DNA of 64,000 nucleotides. It comes from Trichoplax sp. H2. Lineage: Eukaryota > Placozoa > Uniplacotomia > Trichoplacea. Under the pieces are notes generated by a model. The model searched no databases. It was not told the origin of the DNA and was given only the letters and a program-made list of their open reading frames with translations. A program made the position numbers and the translations under genes. This document shows positions 25,298 to 38,908 of the stretch, piece after piece; position 1 is the first letter of the stretch, and each line of letters starts with the position of its first letter. The stretch lies in NCBI GenBank assembly GCA_003344405.1, contig NOWV01000034.1:1-64000 (forward strand), in the 5' to 3' direction.

Positions 25298-28200
25298 CTT
25301 AATACAACTGTCAGATAATATGGAATTGTTATCATGGAGACGAAGTTGGTTATCCGGTTTACTTTAGCTGCTTTCGACTGTTATTATGAGGGAAGAAAAG
25401 TGGATTCTTCTCCTGTCACAAGTTTTTTTTATTGATAAACGATACTTAATTAAGCTTAAACACGGTGTTTACCTGATCTTGTGTCGTGTTAGAAATTTGC
25501 TCAATTTTAATGACTCAGATTTGAGCTAGACGATTGTGAACCTAAGGGGTTGTAAAACCCAAACACTACACCCTTAAATAAAGGAATTTTTCATACTAGA
25601 TTTAGATGACTCAATACTATCGCTATTCTCATTAAAAGCAATGATAATTATTTAATGCCACCTAAATTCAATAAAAGATCTAAGAGTACCTAATCCTTTT
25701 GACTTCGAAAATGATAATCAAGTCCCTATGCTAAATAAATACAGTAAAGCAGAATAAGGATATTTCCGTGTATCCTTTTATTTACCTTTGCAAAGTATTC
25801 TTTTGGTAAGGTATATGTAATACTAAAGTCGAGCCAATTAAAGTATAATCCATTAATAATATTTATTAGAAATAGCAATCTATTGCTATACTAATTTCAA
25901 CTACACCAATATATAGAAAGCTGAAAAAATTATATACTCTCCCTTATTTCAGACATGATTTGATTGCGATAGGTGTCCTTTCACCATGTATCGTGTTAGA
26001 TTTATTCGTCAGAAGTATTTATATTTCTAACTAAAAGAGTTGATTTAATTGACTCAATTGATAATTTACAAGTTCATATTTAGTTTCTAATAACCCAACA
26101 ATACTTTTACTGTACCATAAACTCTTTACTGAAGAGTAAGGAATATATAAATAGCAAATCATTGGTTAATTATTTTACTTCTACCAGTAGTGAGCTCTAA
26201 TTGTGTTAAATACAATGCGATAACATCATCCAGTGGCTATCTATCATGCCTTACAATATATGTAGACTTCTTATTACAACGCAAAGTATCTTCTTTTGAA
26301 ATATAATAACAAGACTGCGGCTGCTTTCCCTAGCTATACTAATTTCCTGATATAATGTATCTTTACTTTCAATTACAAATCAACGTTAATCTTAGAATTG
26401 GCATAATGAATAAACCCTTATTTTCGCGTAAATAATTTCTTAAATAATAATGGTAGGCCGCAAATTATCACCATCATTACTAATAATATAACCTCAAAAG
26501 AATCATAACCTTACTCTGCAAGAAAACGATATACGCGTACTTAATATCATTACATCCTTCTACTTATCTTTAAGAAGAATCAATATCGTTTAGTCATCGT
26601 GTCTGCATCAGAAGGATCTTTTTAACGATCATCAATAGATAACATTTGAATAATATAAAAGATAAAGAAGCTATAAACATAGTTCAAAAGTAAGTTACGG
26701 CGATATGAGAGTTGATTAAATTACTTAAATTATTATGCCATATTTCTTAAAATTTAAGTAATTTTCACCCTCTGAGTAATATCATTTATTAACTACTGCC
26801 GTAACATGTTAGTATGTTAAAATTTGAAAGATTTGCTGCTAATATATCCATAATCTGTATATGATCAGTTACACGGACAATGAACCAATACGATAGTTTA
26901 ATCTATCAATTTTAGCTTTACATGAATATGATAATGTTACTGTTGGCTCAATTACCATGCACATAATGAAGTAAATCGTAGCTTTATATATCACAGGTTC
27001 ACATATACAATCCAAAGTTTAACGTATTTATTATAATATTCACATGATTATGGTAATCTTATTGTTGACTAAGTTATCATGTACTGTTTATATTACAAGT
27101 AGACTAGAGATTGATTGCATTTGTGTCAGCATGAATTTACCTTAACGATGGTCCATGAATAATTGCAATACGGTGAGTCTACGAAACCTCATTCTTATAT
27201 ATAGAAATAATAAAATCTGATTTATTATTAACTCAATTAACTGATATTTATCTTCTAGCTATCTTAAGGTGATTAGCTTCCTTATACAGCAATTTAACCA
27301 AAAGATTTTTTATCCATATCACCGTTAAATATTTTTGGACGAGTTGCCATCATTATTTCCAATATTATAATGTTCTCTTGCAGTATAGTGTAAAATTGCA
27401 TCATTATATTAAAAATTACTTTTAGTGGAGTGTTCAGAAATGTAATCATAACAGTCTTATAGTATCAATAAATATACCCTTACTCTTAGCTACGTAACAT
27501 TCAAAAAGCAACGTGAGATCTGTTACGACGTAAAAGTTATTATATATGGTATTAATCATGTAATAAATTGATGAGAATAACATTTGAATAATAATTATTA
27601 TAATACAATCTGTCGTAACAACACCAAAGCTTCAGTTAAGATAATACTCGTCGTCAGCAAAGGTAACATAATCAAGCATTAATGGACAAGACCCACCTGA
27701 AAATGATATATTGGTCCGGATTCAATATTCTAATAATTCAAATTCTGCGAAATAATGTTATGAAATTTTATAAGAGTACTCGCTAAGCCCTATATACACA
27801 ATGGCCTGAGAAAATTCTTTGAATATATAAAGCAAAATATTTCATGCAAGAGCATAAAGTAACAAAGAAAACAACGACAAGAACTTATCAAACAACTATT
27901 GTACCATCTACTCTATATTGTTGGCTAACTATTTCATCTTACTGAATGACCATGTAAAGAAGGCTTTTGAGTGTAAAAAAAAAAAGGATAATGAATTCAC
28001 TAATTATTTAGGGTTAAAGTCCATATCTGACTGAATAAGCAGTAACGTTACCGCTTCTCCAAAATTTGTGATGTTTTAAAATTAATTGCTTCGTAATTCT
28101 AAATCTGATATTTCATGTATTGCTTTCAGGAATGAAAATTGCCTTGAACTTATTAATCCAGGGTTAAATTCCACACTTACAGAATACGCCACAATATGAT

Positions 28201-31200
28201 GACAATTTTAAATGCCTTTACGTTTAACTTTAATTTCACCATATTTACCGATACTTTCTAACTAAAAATTTTACGATTTTAGAGATAGAGTTTCCAAACG
28301 ATATACTATACGCTTAATTGTGCTAAGCCTAACATTGAATATGTCTAAATGGCATTACTAAAGTACAACCATAGCTCCTATCACGAAGTGAATTCCGTTT
28401 AACATTTGATCTATATCACGGTGACGTTTTAGAATCGGATGAGTAGTTACCATGATGTTTAACTACAGAGAAATGTCGTAATTAATCTAGCGTGACAATG
28501 TGAAAGCACGACTTAACGACATATTTACGAGTATATCACTCAAGAAGTGATTCTAATTGCTAACCCTCTCGTGAACTAAAATTGTCATTGATCATGATTC
28601 TTTACAGCGGAATTAAGTTAGCGATTATGTAGCCCGGATGCAGAAAATGCAAACAATGTAACAGGATGAGTCTGTAGGTAAATATCTACGTAATTAAAGT
28701 CCATCTTTAGCTCTTAATCTTGCCATCAAGCAAAATCTGTTTGATACTTAGTGACTGCGATAAACCGTAGTTATAAATTAATCTAGCTATCAGGAAATCT
28801 CTATAATGTTATCTAGTGAAATATATAATTTTACTTATATAATGTATTAGGCACTTATACTACTAGAGTTCAACTTTCAAATCTAACCTTATTAAACATT
28901 AAATCAGCTTAATATTCGTTATACACACAGTAATGGCTAGGTATTGGGTCGTTCTCTGTAATTATTATAAAATTCGAATATGATAACTAAGGACAAAGGT
29001 CCATTATAACATTATCAACAGTAAGATAGAAAAATCGGTATAGCCGAATCGAACTCAATTTTATGCTTCCACATATTTCCAATATTAGGTTCTGATACAG
29101 AAAATATAGTATAAAATAATCCAGTATGGTGATTCTAAAGTATTAAATATGTATAACATGAAAATCAAGTCCTAGTTCCTAATTTTATCAAAAATCAATA
29201 TTTATGATATCCAACTGTTATTATGACAGAATGAAAGACAAATAATATCACTATCATATTTGAATTCACTGATTAGATCAAAGTCCATTTTAACGCTCTC
29301 ACCATGATTAAAATATGCTGTTATACCTAGATGTGATCACCTTTTTAAAATAGTAGAATTGTGCTTTCATGCACTTTCAACATCAGGTCTGGGAGATTGA
29401 AAACATAATTAATTAATTCGTCTGGTTGATTTTAAAGGTTTAGCAAATATTTGCATCACTATAATTTTAACGTTGGCTTACAGACTTTGCACAAATCAAA
29501 GCCGGTGCTAAATCAAACATTATTGCTGCCTGTGAGAGTTATATATTAACTTTAGTTATCGCAAGATCTCATTGCAAGAAAGATTAAGCGTATAACTACG
29601 AATAAAGGTTAAAGTCCGTTTTAATCTCATCAGTATAACTATGAAACAGCTCAGCTGGCCAATTTATACCCACCTTTTGGCTGTATGCGTATACTGTCGA
29701 AGGCCAAATTTCAAAACTTTAATATTTCAAAGTCCAAAGGTTATAGTCCAGCTATTACAAATATGGTTACTATCTAGGATTAATCCACTATATTGCTCTA
29801 TAACTTCATATTAAAACTGACAAATCAATCGAAATTTGTTGGATTTAGAAGAATTATTAATACTAGAAAGATAGCAGCTGATTTTAATTCAAGATCAAAT
29901 TGATTTTATAAATTGAGGAAACAAACTTTCAAGGATGCAGTTAAATATATTGAAATCAGAAAGTTTAGCTGATCAAATATGATTATCCATGTGTAAGAAT
30001 AATTAATTAGTGAACAAATATTAGTCTATATCATATTGAAATTCTGATAAATTAAGAGGATCAAAGTCCAAATCGAAATCATTGTTTGTCTGGAGTATAT
30101 TTCTAAAGTTAAAGCTTACTTTCATTTATAGTTCCTACCAAGATACTAATTCGCCTTTCTGCTTGGGTCCAAAGTCCACGAGAGAATAATGAGCTAAAAG
30201 ACTGAGATTTCTGTCTCAATTATTCTTATATACTTGTATATCTCGGCTAGAATAACATGGAAGTAATCTGTAATCGATATCGTCAAAGCGACAATAACAC
30301 ATTGTTATTTCGTAGCCATTACATAGATTAGTACCCACGTAATAACGGCGTGCTATGTCGTTCCTTTAATTGGAACCAGATTGACTAGATAGTCATGCAA
30401 TGACGCATTCATTGAAGGAATTATCTCGACTTTGACATCAAAGTTCAAAGTACCAAGTAATCAATTTGAATAGCACAACATTCTTGTAAGATCAATTTGA
30501 ATGAAAATTATACAATCTACTCCGTCTTTACGTTACGTAATTAAAATATTTCAACAACAAATTTATAATTAGAATATTACACAGTTCAATATTTTAGTGT
30601 CACGTAGATGATGCGTAACTCATGATCCTATGTTTACAGAACTGTACAGTTAAACGGCTAAATCAATCACCTTATTTTACAGATAAATAAATAATCAGGA
30701 TATGGCACAAATATCTGTTGGAAGACACGATAGATAAAGGTATACAATATAATAAATCAGAAATGATGTATTTCTACTGAATTTACAGAGTTGTACTTAA
30801 ATGGATTTCAACACAGCCTTATGGTTTTAGTGATATTAGACAACTTAAAATGATAAAATATCCACCGCAAAGTTAAAATAAACACGTTACATAGCATAAT
30901 GAATCAAAATTATATTTTCTTACTCGTATGCCTTCGCAATAAATCAATAAAAGCTTTGTGAATATAAATAGTTTTCTCCAATACATATTCCTGCTATCAA
31001 AACAATAGTGAATCATGATTATATTTTCTGATCAAGTTTCAGTAGTCATCAAAACACGTTGCCTCTGATAATATGTAGCGAAAGACTTTAATAGATATTT
31101 GGTTGGAATTTTAGCCCATCCATCTATATTCATCAAAAATGATCCATAGGAAGTTCTATAGACATTTAGATCAATTCCGTCCATAGTTTTCAAGTGTCAG

Positions 31201-33166
31201 TGAAATCAATACCAGCACTGGTTTAATTTTTTCTTAAATTTAATAAATAACAATAATACAGTAATTGGAACGTAATTAGCTAATTATAATCAACAATCGT
31301 CCGTGAGAAAGTCCAAAGTTTGATATTTGTCGTCATCCCTTCTAACTAGATAAAAATCGAAATAAAAAGTTATAATTAGACGATGTCCTAACGGTCATTA
31401 TGGTTGTTGATTATCTGCTGAGATAAGCAGCATAATATTACGAAAAAAAGGTAATAGACAGGCCATAAAAGATAAAAATGTTTCGGAAATTTTGTACATC
31501 ATTGGCAAAAAACAATTCGTAGATGGCATCTTTTATTGATAATTAATTAATCACATAGTCGGTGAATGTCGTTAAAATGAATCTATCTTTGAAATACTTA
31601 TAATTTATTCCGGCAGCACGTCCAAACTGATTGATAAAACTATATCATATTATGTCATTGTACTGTGGTTCCTAAAAATCAACAATCGAATATCATAATA
31701 TCTTAATTTAAAATTTAGCATTTCACATTTATCAAATCAAGTAAAATAAAGCAGAGCTTTACTTTATTCTGTTTTGCATAAGGTGTGTGCTAATAATTGC
31801 CCTTTATTGCTAAACCAATGTTGATGAAAGAAATCATTGGAACTATGCTACCTTTATCTATATCCAATTGGTTTCAAAGAACTTTTGTTAATTGTAAATT
31901 AAATTTTATTTCACATAAGATTGAAATATTATTGTATTATGTAGTACAAAATCATTATTTACGTTAGATTAATTCCTTAAAATTACACGTGAAAATTAAA
32001 TAACAATTTGATTTACTTTTGAATATTAATTTTGAAAGATAATAAAACAACTAACTACTGTTAGCTCACTTGAACTTTGTACTTTGTGTTACAACGGTAA
32101 TAAGATTCAGTTGTTCGTATATTCAAAATATTCACATATTATATAACAATCGATAGCTCTACTTTTTGACTACTGATTAGTATTGCTTTAAAAAATAATT
32201 TATAACCAACACAGTATCGCTTCTCAGTAATTACCTTTAAATATCAAATACCGTAATCAATTATAATATCGCATATGAAATAGTTAAAATTTAACAATAT
32301 ATTCCAGTATTATTTCTACAATTATCTGTTAAGATAATCGAAACTATGTCTATCATGCAGTCTATTGGAGGAACACTACTATTACATATCACAATTAATA
32401 ATGAAAATGATTTCATTTCATCACTTAAGTGAGAAATATCCCAGGAGATGTGTCGAATCGCGCGCACGAGACAAAATACTGTACATAAAACCTCGAATCA
32501 AGCTCATTTTGACTGGGAATAGCTACATTACGCCTACAATTTTTTATCGTCGCTCTTTCTTTATGGCTTATTAGGTGCCAAAAGTGTAAAAATACTATCT
32601 ATATAAATTGTAATTAGCTTTTAGTACAAGTTTAGGACATGGCTACAGCTACTTTAATTTCTATTTGAAGATGTGAGTTGTCTTTATCTCCAATAATATC
32701 ATTTTAAATATTTCTACATCAGATCAAATCTATGGTATGTTGCTTACTAATATAAAATTTTATTTCCGAAAGCTGCTTGGTTAACTAAAAGAGTGATCAA
32801 GTTCCATTCGTAGGTTAATTAGTCAATGTCATCATATTAGGATGAGTTATACGATCTAATTGTCATTATATAGTATTTTGCTGATGTATTTAAAAGTGGA
32901 CTATAATTCAATAAAAGATGTAGTAATAGTGCTAAGAATGGATTCTATTAGTTAATAACAAAAAACCATAGTGTTTTAGTACAAATTCCATCGAGGCATT
33001 ATGTTAATTAAGAAATAGAGAGCACGCTTACTATTTTTGTACGTTTGTACAATTATGCCTACCTAGTCCCAAGTGCTAGTTAAGAATAAATTGAATAAAC
33101 AGCCACTTACTATTTCACAATATTATGCCTTATGGGAGAACATATAAATAGCCAAAAGATATTTAC
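25298..33166. other. long non-coding stretch between solo LTR 2 and gap 3
   Basis: No recognisable gene. Between about 28.0 and 31.3 kb the sequence repeatedly contains AAAGTCCA-type motifs (listed separately). The remaining ORFs are short and of chance composition. Confidence 0.5.
28015..31315 (+). promoter_or_regulatory. cluster of AAAGTCCA motifs, four of them exact CAAAGTCCA
   Basis: CAAAGTCCA occurs on the plus strand at 29279, 29728, 30062 and 30170; TAAAGTCCA at 28015 and 28695; GAAAGTCCA at 31307. Looser forms (AAAGGTCCA near 28994, AAAGTCCG near 29608, ATAGTCCA near 29744) lie between them. CAAAGTCCA is the published HNF4-selective element, and early animals have HNF4-type nuclear receptors. 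The motif could equally be what remains of a decayed dispersed repeat. Confidence 0.4.
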
Positions 33167-33547
33167 TTGGCAAACGAAGGAAAGAGCTGATATAATATCG
33201 TATCTAATATGATCGATATTATCCGTAACTATATCATAGCAGTCGCGGAATGATAGTCCACATCGATAAAAAATAAAATTATCTTTGTACCGTTATTTAA
33301 TGCCAGTTAAACAGCCCATACTACACCTCCAGCCTAGAATATATCGAGATAGAATCTAGACTAGCCTATTTTTAGCTTAGATAATTTAATTTTAAACCGA
33401 CGACATTCATTTAAATTGTTAAATCCATCGCATGATTTTGATGCGTGCCAGTGGAAGTTAGCTAATTTGCGAAATGAATGAATGCTTCAACTATCTGATC
33501 ACTGATGTATTCAGCTGGGAAATCAGTACGGTATTAAATCCACTATT
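33167..33547. repeat. false-duplication block D, first copy (matches 33568-34060)
   Basis: The 381 bases before the third gap recur after it. The second copy differs by a 1-bp deletion, a few substitutions, and about 113 extra bases inserted after CGACATTCATTT (about 33812-33924). Confidence 0.87.
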
Positions 33548-33567
33548 NNNNNNNNNNNNNNNNNNNN
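33548..33567. other. assembly gap (20 N)
   Basis: Third 20-N placeholder between overlapping contig ends. Confidence 0.97.
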
Positions 33568-34060
33568 TTGGCAAACGAAGGAAAGAGCTGATATAATATC
33601 GTATCTAATATGATCGATATTATCCGTAACTATATCATAGCAGTCGCGGAATGATAGTCCACATCGATAAAAAATAAAATTATCTTTGTACCGTTATTTA
33701 ATGCCAGTTAACAGCCCATACTACACCTCCAGCCTAGAATATATCGAGATAGAATCTAGACTAGCCTATTTTTAGCTTAGATAATTTAATTTTAAACCGA
33801 CGACATTCATTTATTCATGATGTTCCAAAGTATTTCATGTTTTACGTACTCCTACTTCACTTGTTAACCTATAGAAATATATAGTACTGTATATCCAATA
33901 AAATGCTCCCATAGACGGCTAACCTAAATTGTTAAATCCATCGCATGATTTTGATGCGTGCCAGTGGAAGTTAGCTAATTTGCGAAATGAATGAATGCTT
34001 CAACTATCTGATCACTGATGTATTCTGCTGGGAAATCAGTACGGTATTAAATCCACTATT
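33568..34060. repeat. false-duplication block D, second copy, with ~113-bp insertion
   Basis: Repeats 33167-33547 apart from the insertion at about 33812-33924. The inserted segment shows no clear terminal inverted repeat or target duplication, so it is described as an allelic indel and not as a named element. Confidence 0.85.
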
Positions 34061-34672
34061 GGTCAGATCCTTTCGTTTAGAAATCATTGATTCATTCCTA
34101 GACTCATCAACTATTCGTCTTGTAGTTTCGATTCTGCTTTACACCAGTCCGCAGTAAAAGTCTTATCTGAAATCAAAACATCAAATCAATCAAAGTGTTG
34201 TGTTGTCTTAATACTATTTATTCATCATAATAAATGATAAAAAAGAATTCAAAAGTACGGCCATTTGATGACTCAAAAAATTGTTTAGATAAACAAATGA
34301 AATTATACACGAACTTATCTAGCTAGCGATAACTGCAGCAATAGATATAATAGCATTAACCATATGTTACATAATTCTAATAAAAGAATTTCAAATCTCT
34401 ACTAATTAAGATTAAAAATACTAAAATTATAATAAGCAGTAAATCTAAAAGCAATGAAGTTCAAATTCTAGAATATGACAAATTAATTAGATTATTAAAA
34501 GTCAATGACCAGTTTCAAAGAGTTATTATTTTTACTTTCTGTTAACTTCATACTATTTAAATCGTAATAGCAAGAAATATTAGGTAATGGTCAATATTTA
34601 ATTTAATCTTGTTATCTTAAATGACATTCAAAATCTAGTCAAATCATATTCGACCGTATTTATAATAGAAGC

Positions 34673-35176
34673 TTAATTAGTGGCAGTATCGTCGGCTAGT
34701 AAATCCTTCAAGTGATGGATATAATCGATAGCCATACGTAGTGTCTGAGCTTTCGATAATTTTCTTCGTTTACCGATCACAGGCACATGCTTTCTGAGTC
34801 GAGCAAACCCATCATTCACTCGCTCAACTCGTTTCCTTTCTCTTTCGTTTCTTCGTAAAGTTTTTACAATTTTCGCAGGATTTTCGTATAGTCCACTTAC
34901 AGAATGTTCCTCGACGCAGTAATAGTTGCCATTTGTACAAATTCCTGGACTTGATGCGCCAGAACTGCAATAAGGATCACCCATAGCAGAACTTGAGCGG
35001 CTCGTACTTTCACTAAATTCCTCGACATCTTGGATATCTGAGTGGTAATAGCCATAACAGTTTTCGTTACTCTTCAGCGGCTGTTGATATGATAACGGAA
35101 ACGATGGCATTACATGGGTTTGAACATGGAAGGCCGCACCTGATTGATAATAATCGCTGCCGGTATGCGCCATCAT
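34673..35176 (-). CDS. Achaete-scute-like bHLH transcription factor (copy 3)
   Basis: Intronless, 167 residues from the first ATG at 35176. The frame opens six codons earlier at a TTG, which is not a likely start. The bHLH domain occupies ~107-161: basic LRRNERERKRVERV, helix 1 NDGFARLRKHVPV, loop IGKRRKLSKAQTLR, helix 2 MAIDYIHHLKDLLADD. The pattern resembles vertebrate ASCL3/4-type domains, with SKA replacing the usual SKV at the loop-helix 2 junction. The protein ends six residues after the domain. The N-terminal half is Tyr/Ser-rich with an acidic stretch (DIQDVEEF). It is transcribed toward the other two genes, and two CAAAGTCCA elements and a TATA-like box lie in its upstream region. 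Confidence 0.88.
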   Translation of the reverse strand: MMAHTGSDYYQSGAAFHVQTHVMPSFPLSYQQPLKSNENCYGYYHSDIQDVEEFSESTSRSSSAMGDPYCSSGASSPGICTNGNYYCVEEHSVSGLYENPAKIVKTLRRNERERKRVERVNDGFARLRKHVPVIGKRRKLSKAQTLRMAIDYIHHLKDLLADDTATN

Positions 35177-35304
35177 GTAGAGTTGGATAGGCAAATGAAA
35201 ATTAAATGAAAATTGGATTGAGAAATATGATCAATAATATCAAACTTGATAAGCACAGTTTGATCTGACAACTATCTGCAAATTCATCAGTAGTTAATGA
35301 TCGC

Positions 35305-35312
35305 CTTAAATA
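35305..35312 (-). promoter_or_regulatory. TATA-like box of bHLH 3
   Basis: On the minus strand TATTTAAG lies 129 nt before the ATG at 35176, a spacing close to that of the stronger TATAAAAG in bHLH 2. Confidence 0.4.
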
Positions 35313-35569
35313 CTATCGGATATCGTCCATGTGCTAGCTTAATCATAAAGGATATGTGACAAATAGCATGCAATTGCTATTTACAAACACTGATTGTCCG
35401 CAATTTTACTGTCTATGTGGCAGGTTGATATTTGACGTAATTAAATTAGACAAATACTTGTTCCGTTAAATAGAAACAATTCTCATCGTTTTGTTAATAT
35501 TCCCATACTTTCACAGTCTTATTGTCAGTATAAGACAAAATATGCCTATTTTCGTTAATAGAATGAAAT

Positions 35570-35626
35570 TGGACTTTGATAGCAAATACAAAATTTGAAC
35601 TTTATTATCAGTTATTTTGGACTTTG
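35570..35626 (-). promoter_or_regulatory. paired CAAAGTCCA elements upstream of bHLH 3
   Basis: Two exact CAAAGTCCA copies on the minus strand (35570-35578 and 35618-35626), each preceded by AT and followed by A/T, sit 48 bp apart and 394-450 nt upstream of the bHLH 3 start codon. The sequence matches the HNF4-selective element. Their orientation and spacing make them candidate promoter-proximal sites. Confidence 0.45.
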
Positions 35627-38600
35627 ATCACTTAGATTCAAAGGAAGTACAAGACATGTTGCTTTCCTTGAATTTAGTGAATGGTAGCGCGGTAAAATTT
35701 TCAAGAAGTTGTAGTAAATTAATCAATGAATGATCTGTAATTGAAGTAGAAATAATTATGCTGCAGTTACTGTCTACAATTTATCTTGTCCATAGGACAG
35801 AAATGGTTCGCTATTACCGGCATTAATTACATCTTTTCAAGTCATAATGGATATTACTATCATATAGTTAAAATAATTTAACGACAAAAGACAAACCACG
35901 TATAATACATGCATTTATTAGTGTAAATCTTTTACAAAGATATGTAGCGCTATAGTAAAATTCTTTACTAGTAGGTTGAAAACTTACACGTGGATGTCGG
36001 AAAATTTTATAGCCTTTACATTATAAGCAATGCAACTTGTCGGCTTTTACTATTATATATATAAAGCTATTAAATATATTAGCAAGTATGCTCTAATGTG
36101 TCTCCATGTCAATAAAAGTATTATATTTTTAGCGAAGTAGATTTCAGGTAGTATTTATGGCGCGAATTATCGCGAAATCTGTAAAATGTAGAATTTCCAA
36201 AGCCATCATTGCATGTTATTAGTGTAATTACATCAATACGAGTAAGGGTGTGTAATCCGACTTGAATCTTGTAATTGCTAGCAAAAAAATTCCATATTAC
36301 GGTACATCTTTTAACAAAAGTGCGGATTAAGTCTTACACTGCATAGATTGGTATCGTGTACAAAATAAAATTATCATTTCCTTTAGTAAAGTCAGCTCAG
36401 GGATGAGAAATATCAATGAAGAGGATTCATCCTAGCAATTTATAATAAGGCTGCTGTCCCCTTTAATTCTTCAATGAAGGAAATCATTCACATAGCCATG
36501 AATCTATGAAGATCTACAAGCCATACATTGGAGTCGGTAGTAGAAAACTAAATGTTCAACGCTAACGAAGAAAGGTGTGCCCGGTAGTCCTTAAATTAAT
36601 TCTACCATATCAGCTATTTGCCTTTGAATCGTTAAACTACAATTTTATTACTTGACAAAGTAGTCTTCAATGTTGTTTTATCATTCACTGGAAATATACA
36701 GCTACGTTATAGTCATAGTAAAAATTTCTGGAATGTTCTTTAATTACTGTTTCACTTATTCATTATACATCTAGAATTTCAATATACAGTAACCAGTTAG
36801 TTTACAGAGTTTCTATCAATCATTTCATAATGAACCCAGTGTCTTGAAATATCCTTACGTATACAGTATAGTAGCCCTTCATCTAAATGATCTAATCGAT
36901 CAGTTAATTTTTTCCATAATTTTATAACGCTCACTGATAATACCACATATTACAAGCAGAAAATCCTGCTTTAGCCTAAGGATGATTCTAAATGTTTACC
37001 TAGTAATACTCTAATAAATTAGAGCTTGCTGTACAGTGTACAATGGCAGATACTGCTTGAAAAGCCAAGTGCTTGTAGCCGCTCATGAGACGGGGTTTTA
37101 CTGTTTGTACAGTATTCTTAAATCGATACAAAATAATGTTATTATAATTGCATATTAAGCTCTACCTTACCTTTTCCTGATATCATAGCCTTATCTAAGC
37201 ATCACCAAGGTTTTATTGGCAAACAAACTAAATCTAAAGCACAGTTACACTGTGATGCTGTATTTACACATTACTGTACTACAGTATGTAATCCAGAATA
37301 CTGTAAGTTATTTCTTGCTGATAATAATAATTAATCATTACTGTATAATCTTATCAATTTAGATAAAAGTATGTGATAAATACCCTATGTTACTATCTGG
37401 TAGTGCAAGTATTCCTATAGAAGTCCCTGGGTTAATGTATGTTCTCTCGGATTACTGAGTAGAGAAGGATGGCAAAATGGATTTCACTTGATACTAAAGA
37501 TACCCTCATCAAAATTCATTACAAAGTACTGAAGATCAAATAATACAAGCAAACGCTTACGTAGAATTCACGAATACTTACAACTTACTATATTAGCCAA
37601 TAAATAGATCACACACGACCCTACAACTTGCAGGTATCTTATTATAGTCGTCCTACAAAAAAATATTGCAACTTGGGGGTCTAAGCCAAAATTATTAGTT
37701 ATCTTCTAAATTCCATTTCAAGTTAAACTAAAATCTATTTAAAAAAATCATCGTACTGTACAGTATCAGACTTGAACTACCATTTCCAAGCTCTTCCGTT
37801 GTAGTAGCGAAAGAGATCGACTGTACTGTATATTAATTTTAGAAGTCCATAGTTTAATGCAAGTTAGCAAATAAAAGTATGCGAAATGCTTCTGGTTAAA
37901 CCTCCACAACAACTTATAACTTCATAAGGTAAATCAGGAGTCTCCGATGTAATAACTTGTTATGATACTGTCATGTCAAATTTTTCATTCCAGAAAATCA
38001 GTAAAAGTACAGGTCTGTTCAGTTTTGTACATACGTATAGATCAGAGATCCTTTATTTTAAATTTGGGGAAATTTTTAACCGTAAATACCTGACACTGGA
38101 AGTGTCGTCCTGAATATCTACAATTTCGTAGGAAATATTTTTAAATGTATGTTGATTGCACGTAGCAAGATCACAGATGCTGGATCAATTTCGGTGTGCG
38201 TGTTACCGACCCGTGCATTACGTAAGACTATATATCGTTGGATTATCAGGAACTTGATTAGATACGTTGTAATCAATTTACATTTTGTTCTTCCACATTG
38301 TGTAAAAATATTTCGAAGGATAATTAAAATAAATTATTGGATCTAATCCTGTTTATTTTAGAAAATACAAGCCCAATTTCCATCGATGGCATTCGTCATT
38401 CGTATGTAGGTAGCAAAGTCTGATAATTCGTAAAGTACCCACTAGCTAATGCACAAACAAGAAACAAAGTTTCAGCTGTAGTGTTTATTTGCAAAATGTG
38501 CTGATTTCTTTCTTATCTGCGTTGTAAAATACTGCACAGATATTGATAATCTCAGTTTCTTGATAAGCGGTAGCGTACCCTAGCTAAAGATCCGATTTGA

Positions 38601-38908
38601 CCAAAATCTTTACCTGTTTCTTGCCACTGTGGCACCATCGAAGTTTTCACGTACGGTACAGCGCGATACAGTACGGTTCTGTATTAAAACAATACCGTGA
38701 TGACAGAACATTGATCGAGTTTTTTCTTTTCTTTATCTTGATGCACAAGTACGTAGCTAGTGTCTTTTAGGGGAATACATTAATCTCTCACTAAAGTTTA
38801 ATAGTGCAGTGGTAGTGTAATACTACAGTACTTTCTTGGCAGAGATTTAACGTTTTCACGATCTTCTTTGCTTACTGTTTATCCAACGTTCTTGTTACGG
38901 TCGTAGCT
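35627..38908. other. intergenic stretch between bHLH 3 and TSPO-like gene 1
   Basis: No gene recognised. From about 37 kb onward short ACTGTAC/GTACAGT words become conspicuous (37018, 37095, 37275, 37750, 37820, 38650) and continue through the right half. ORF 38149-38346 has no family resemblance or splice context. Confidence 0.5.
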
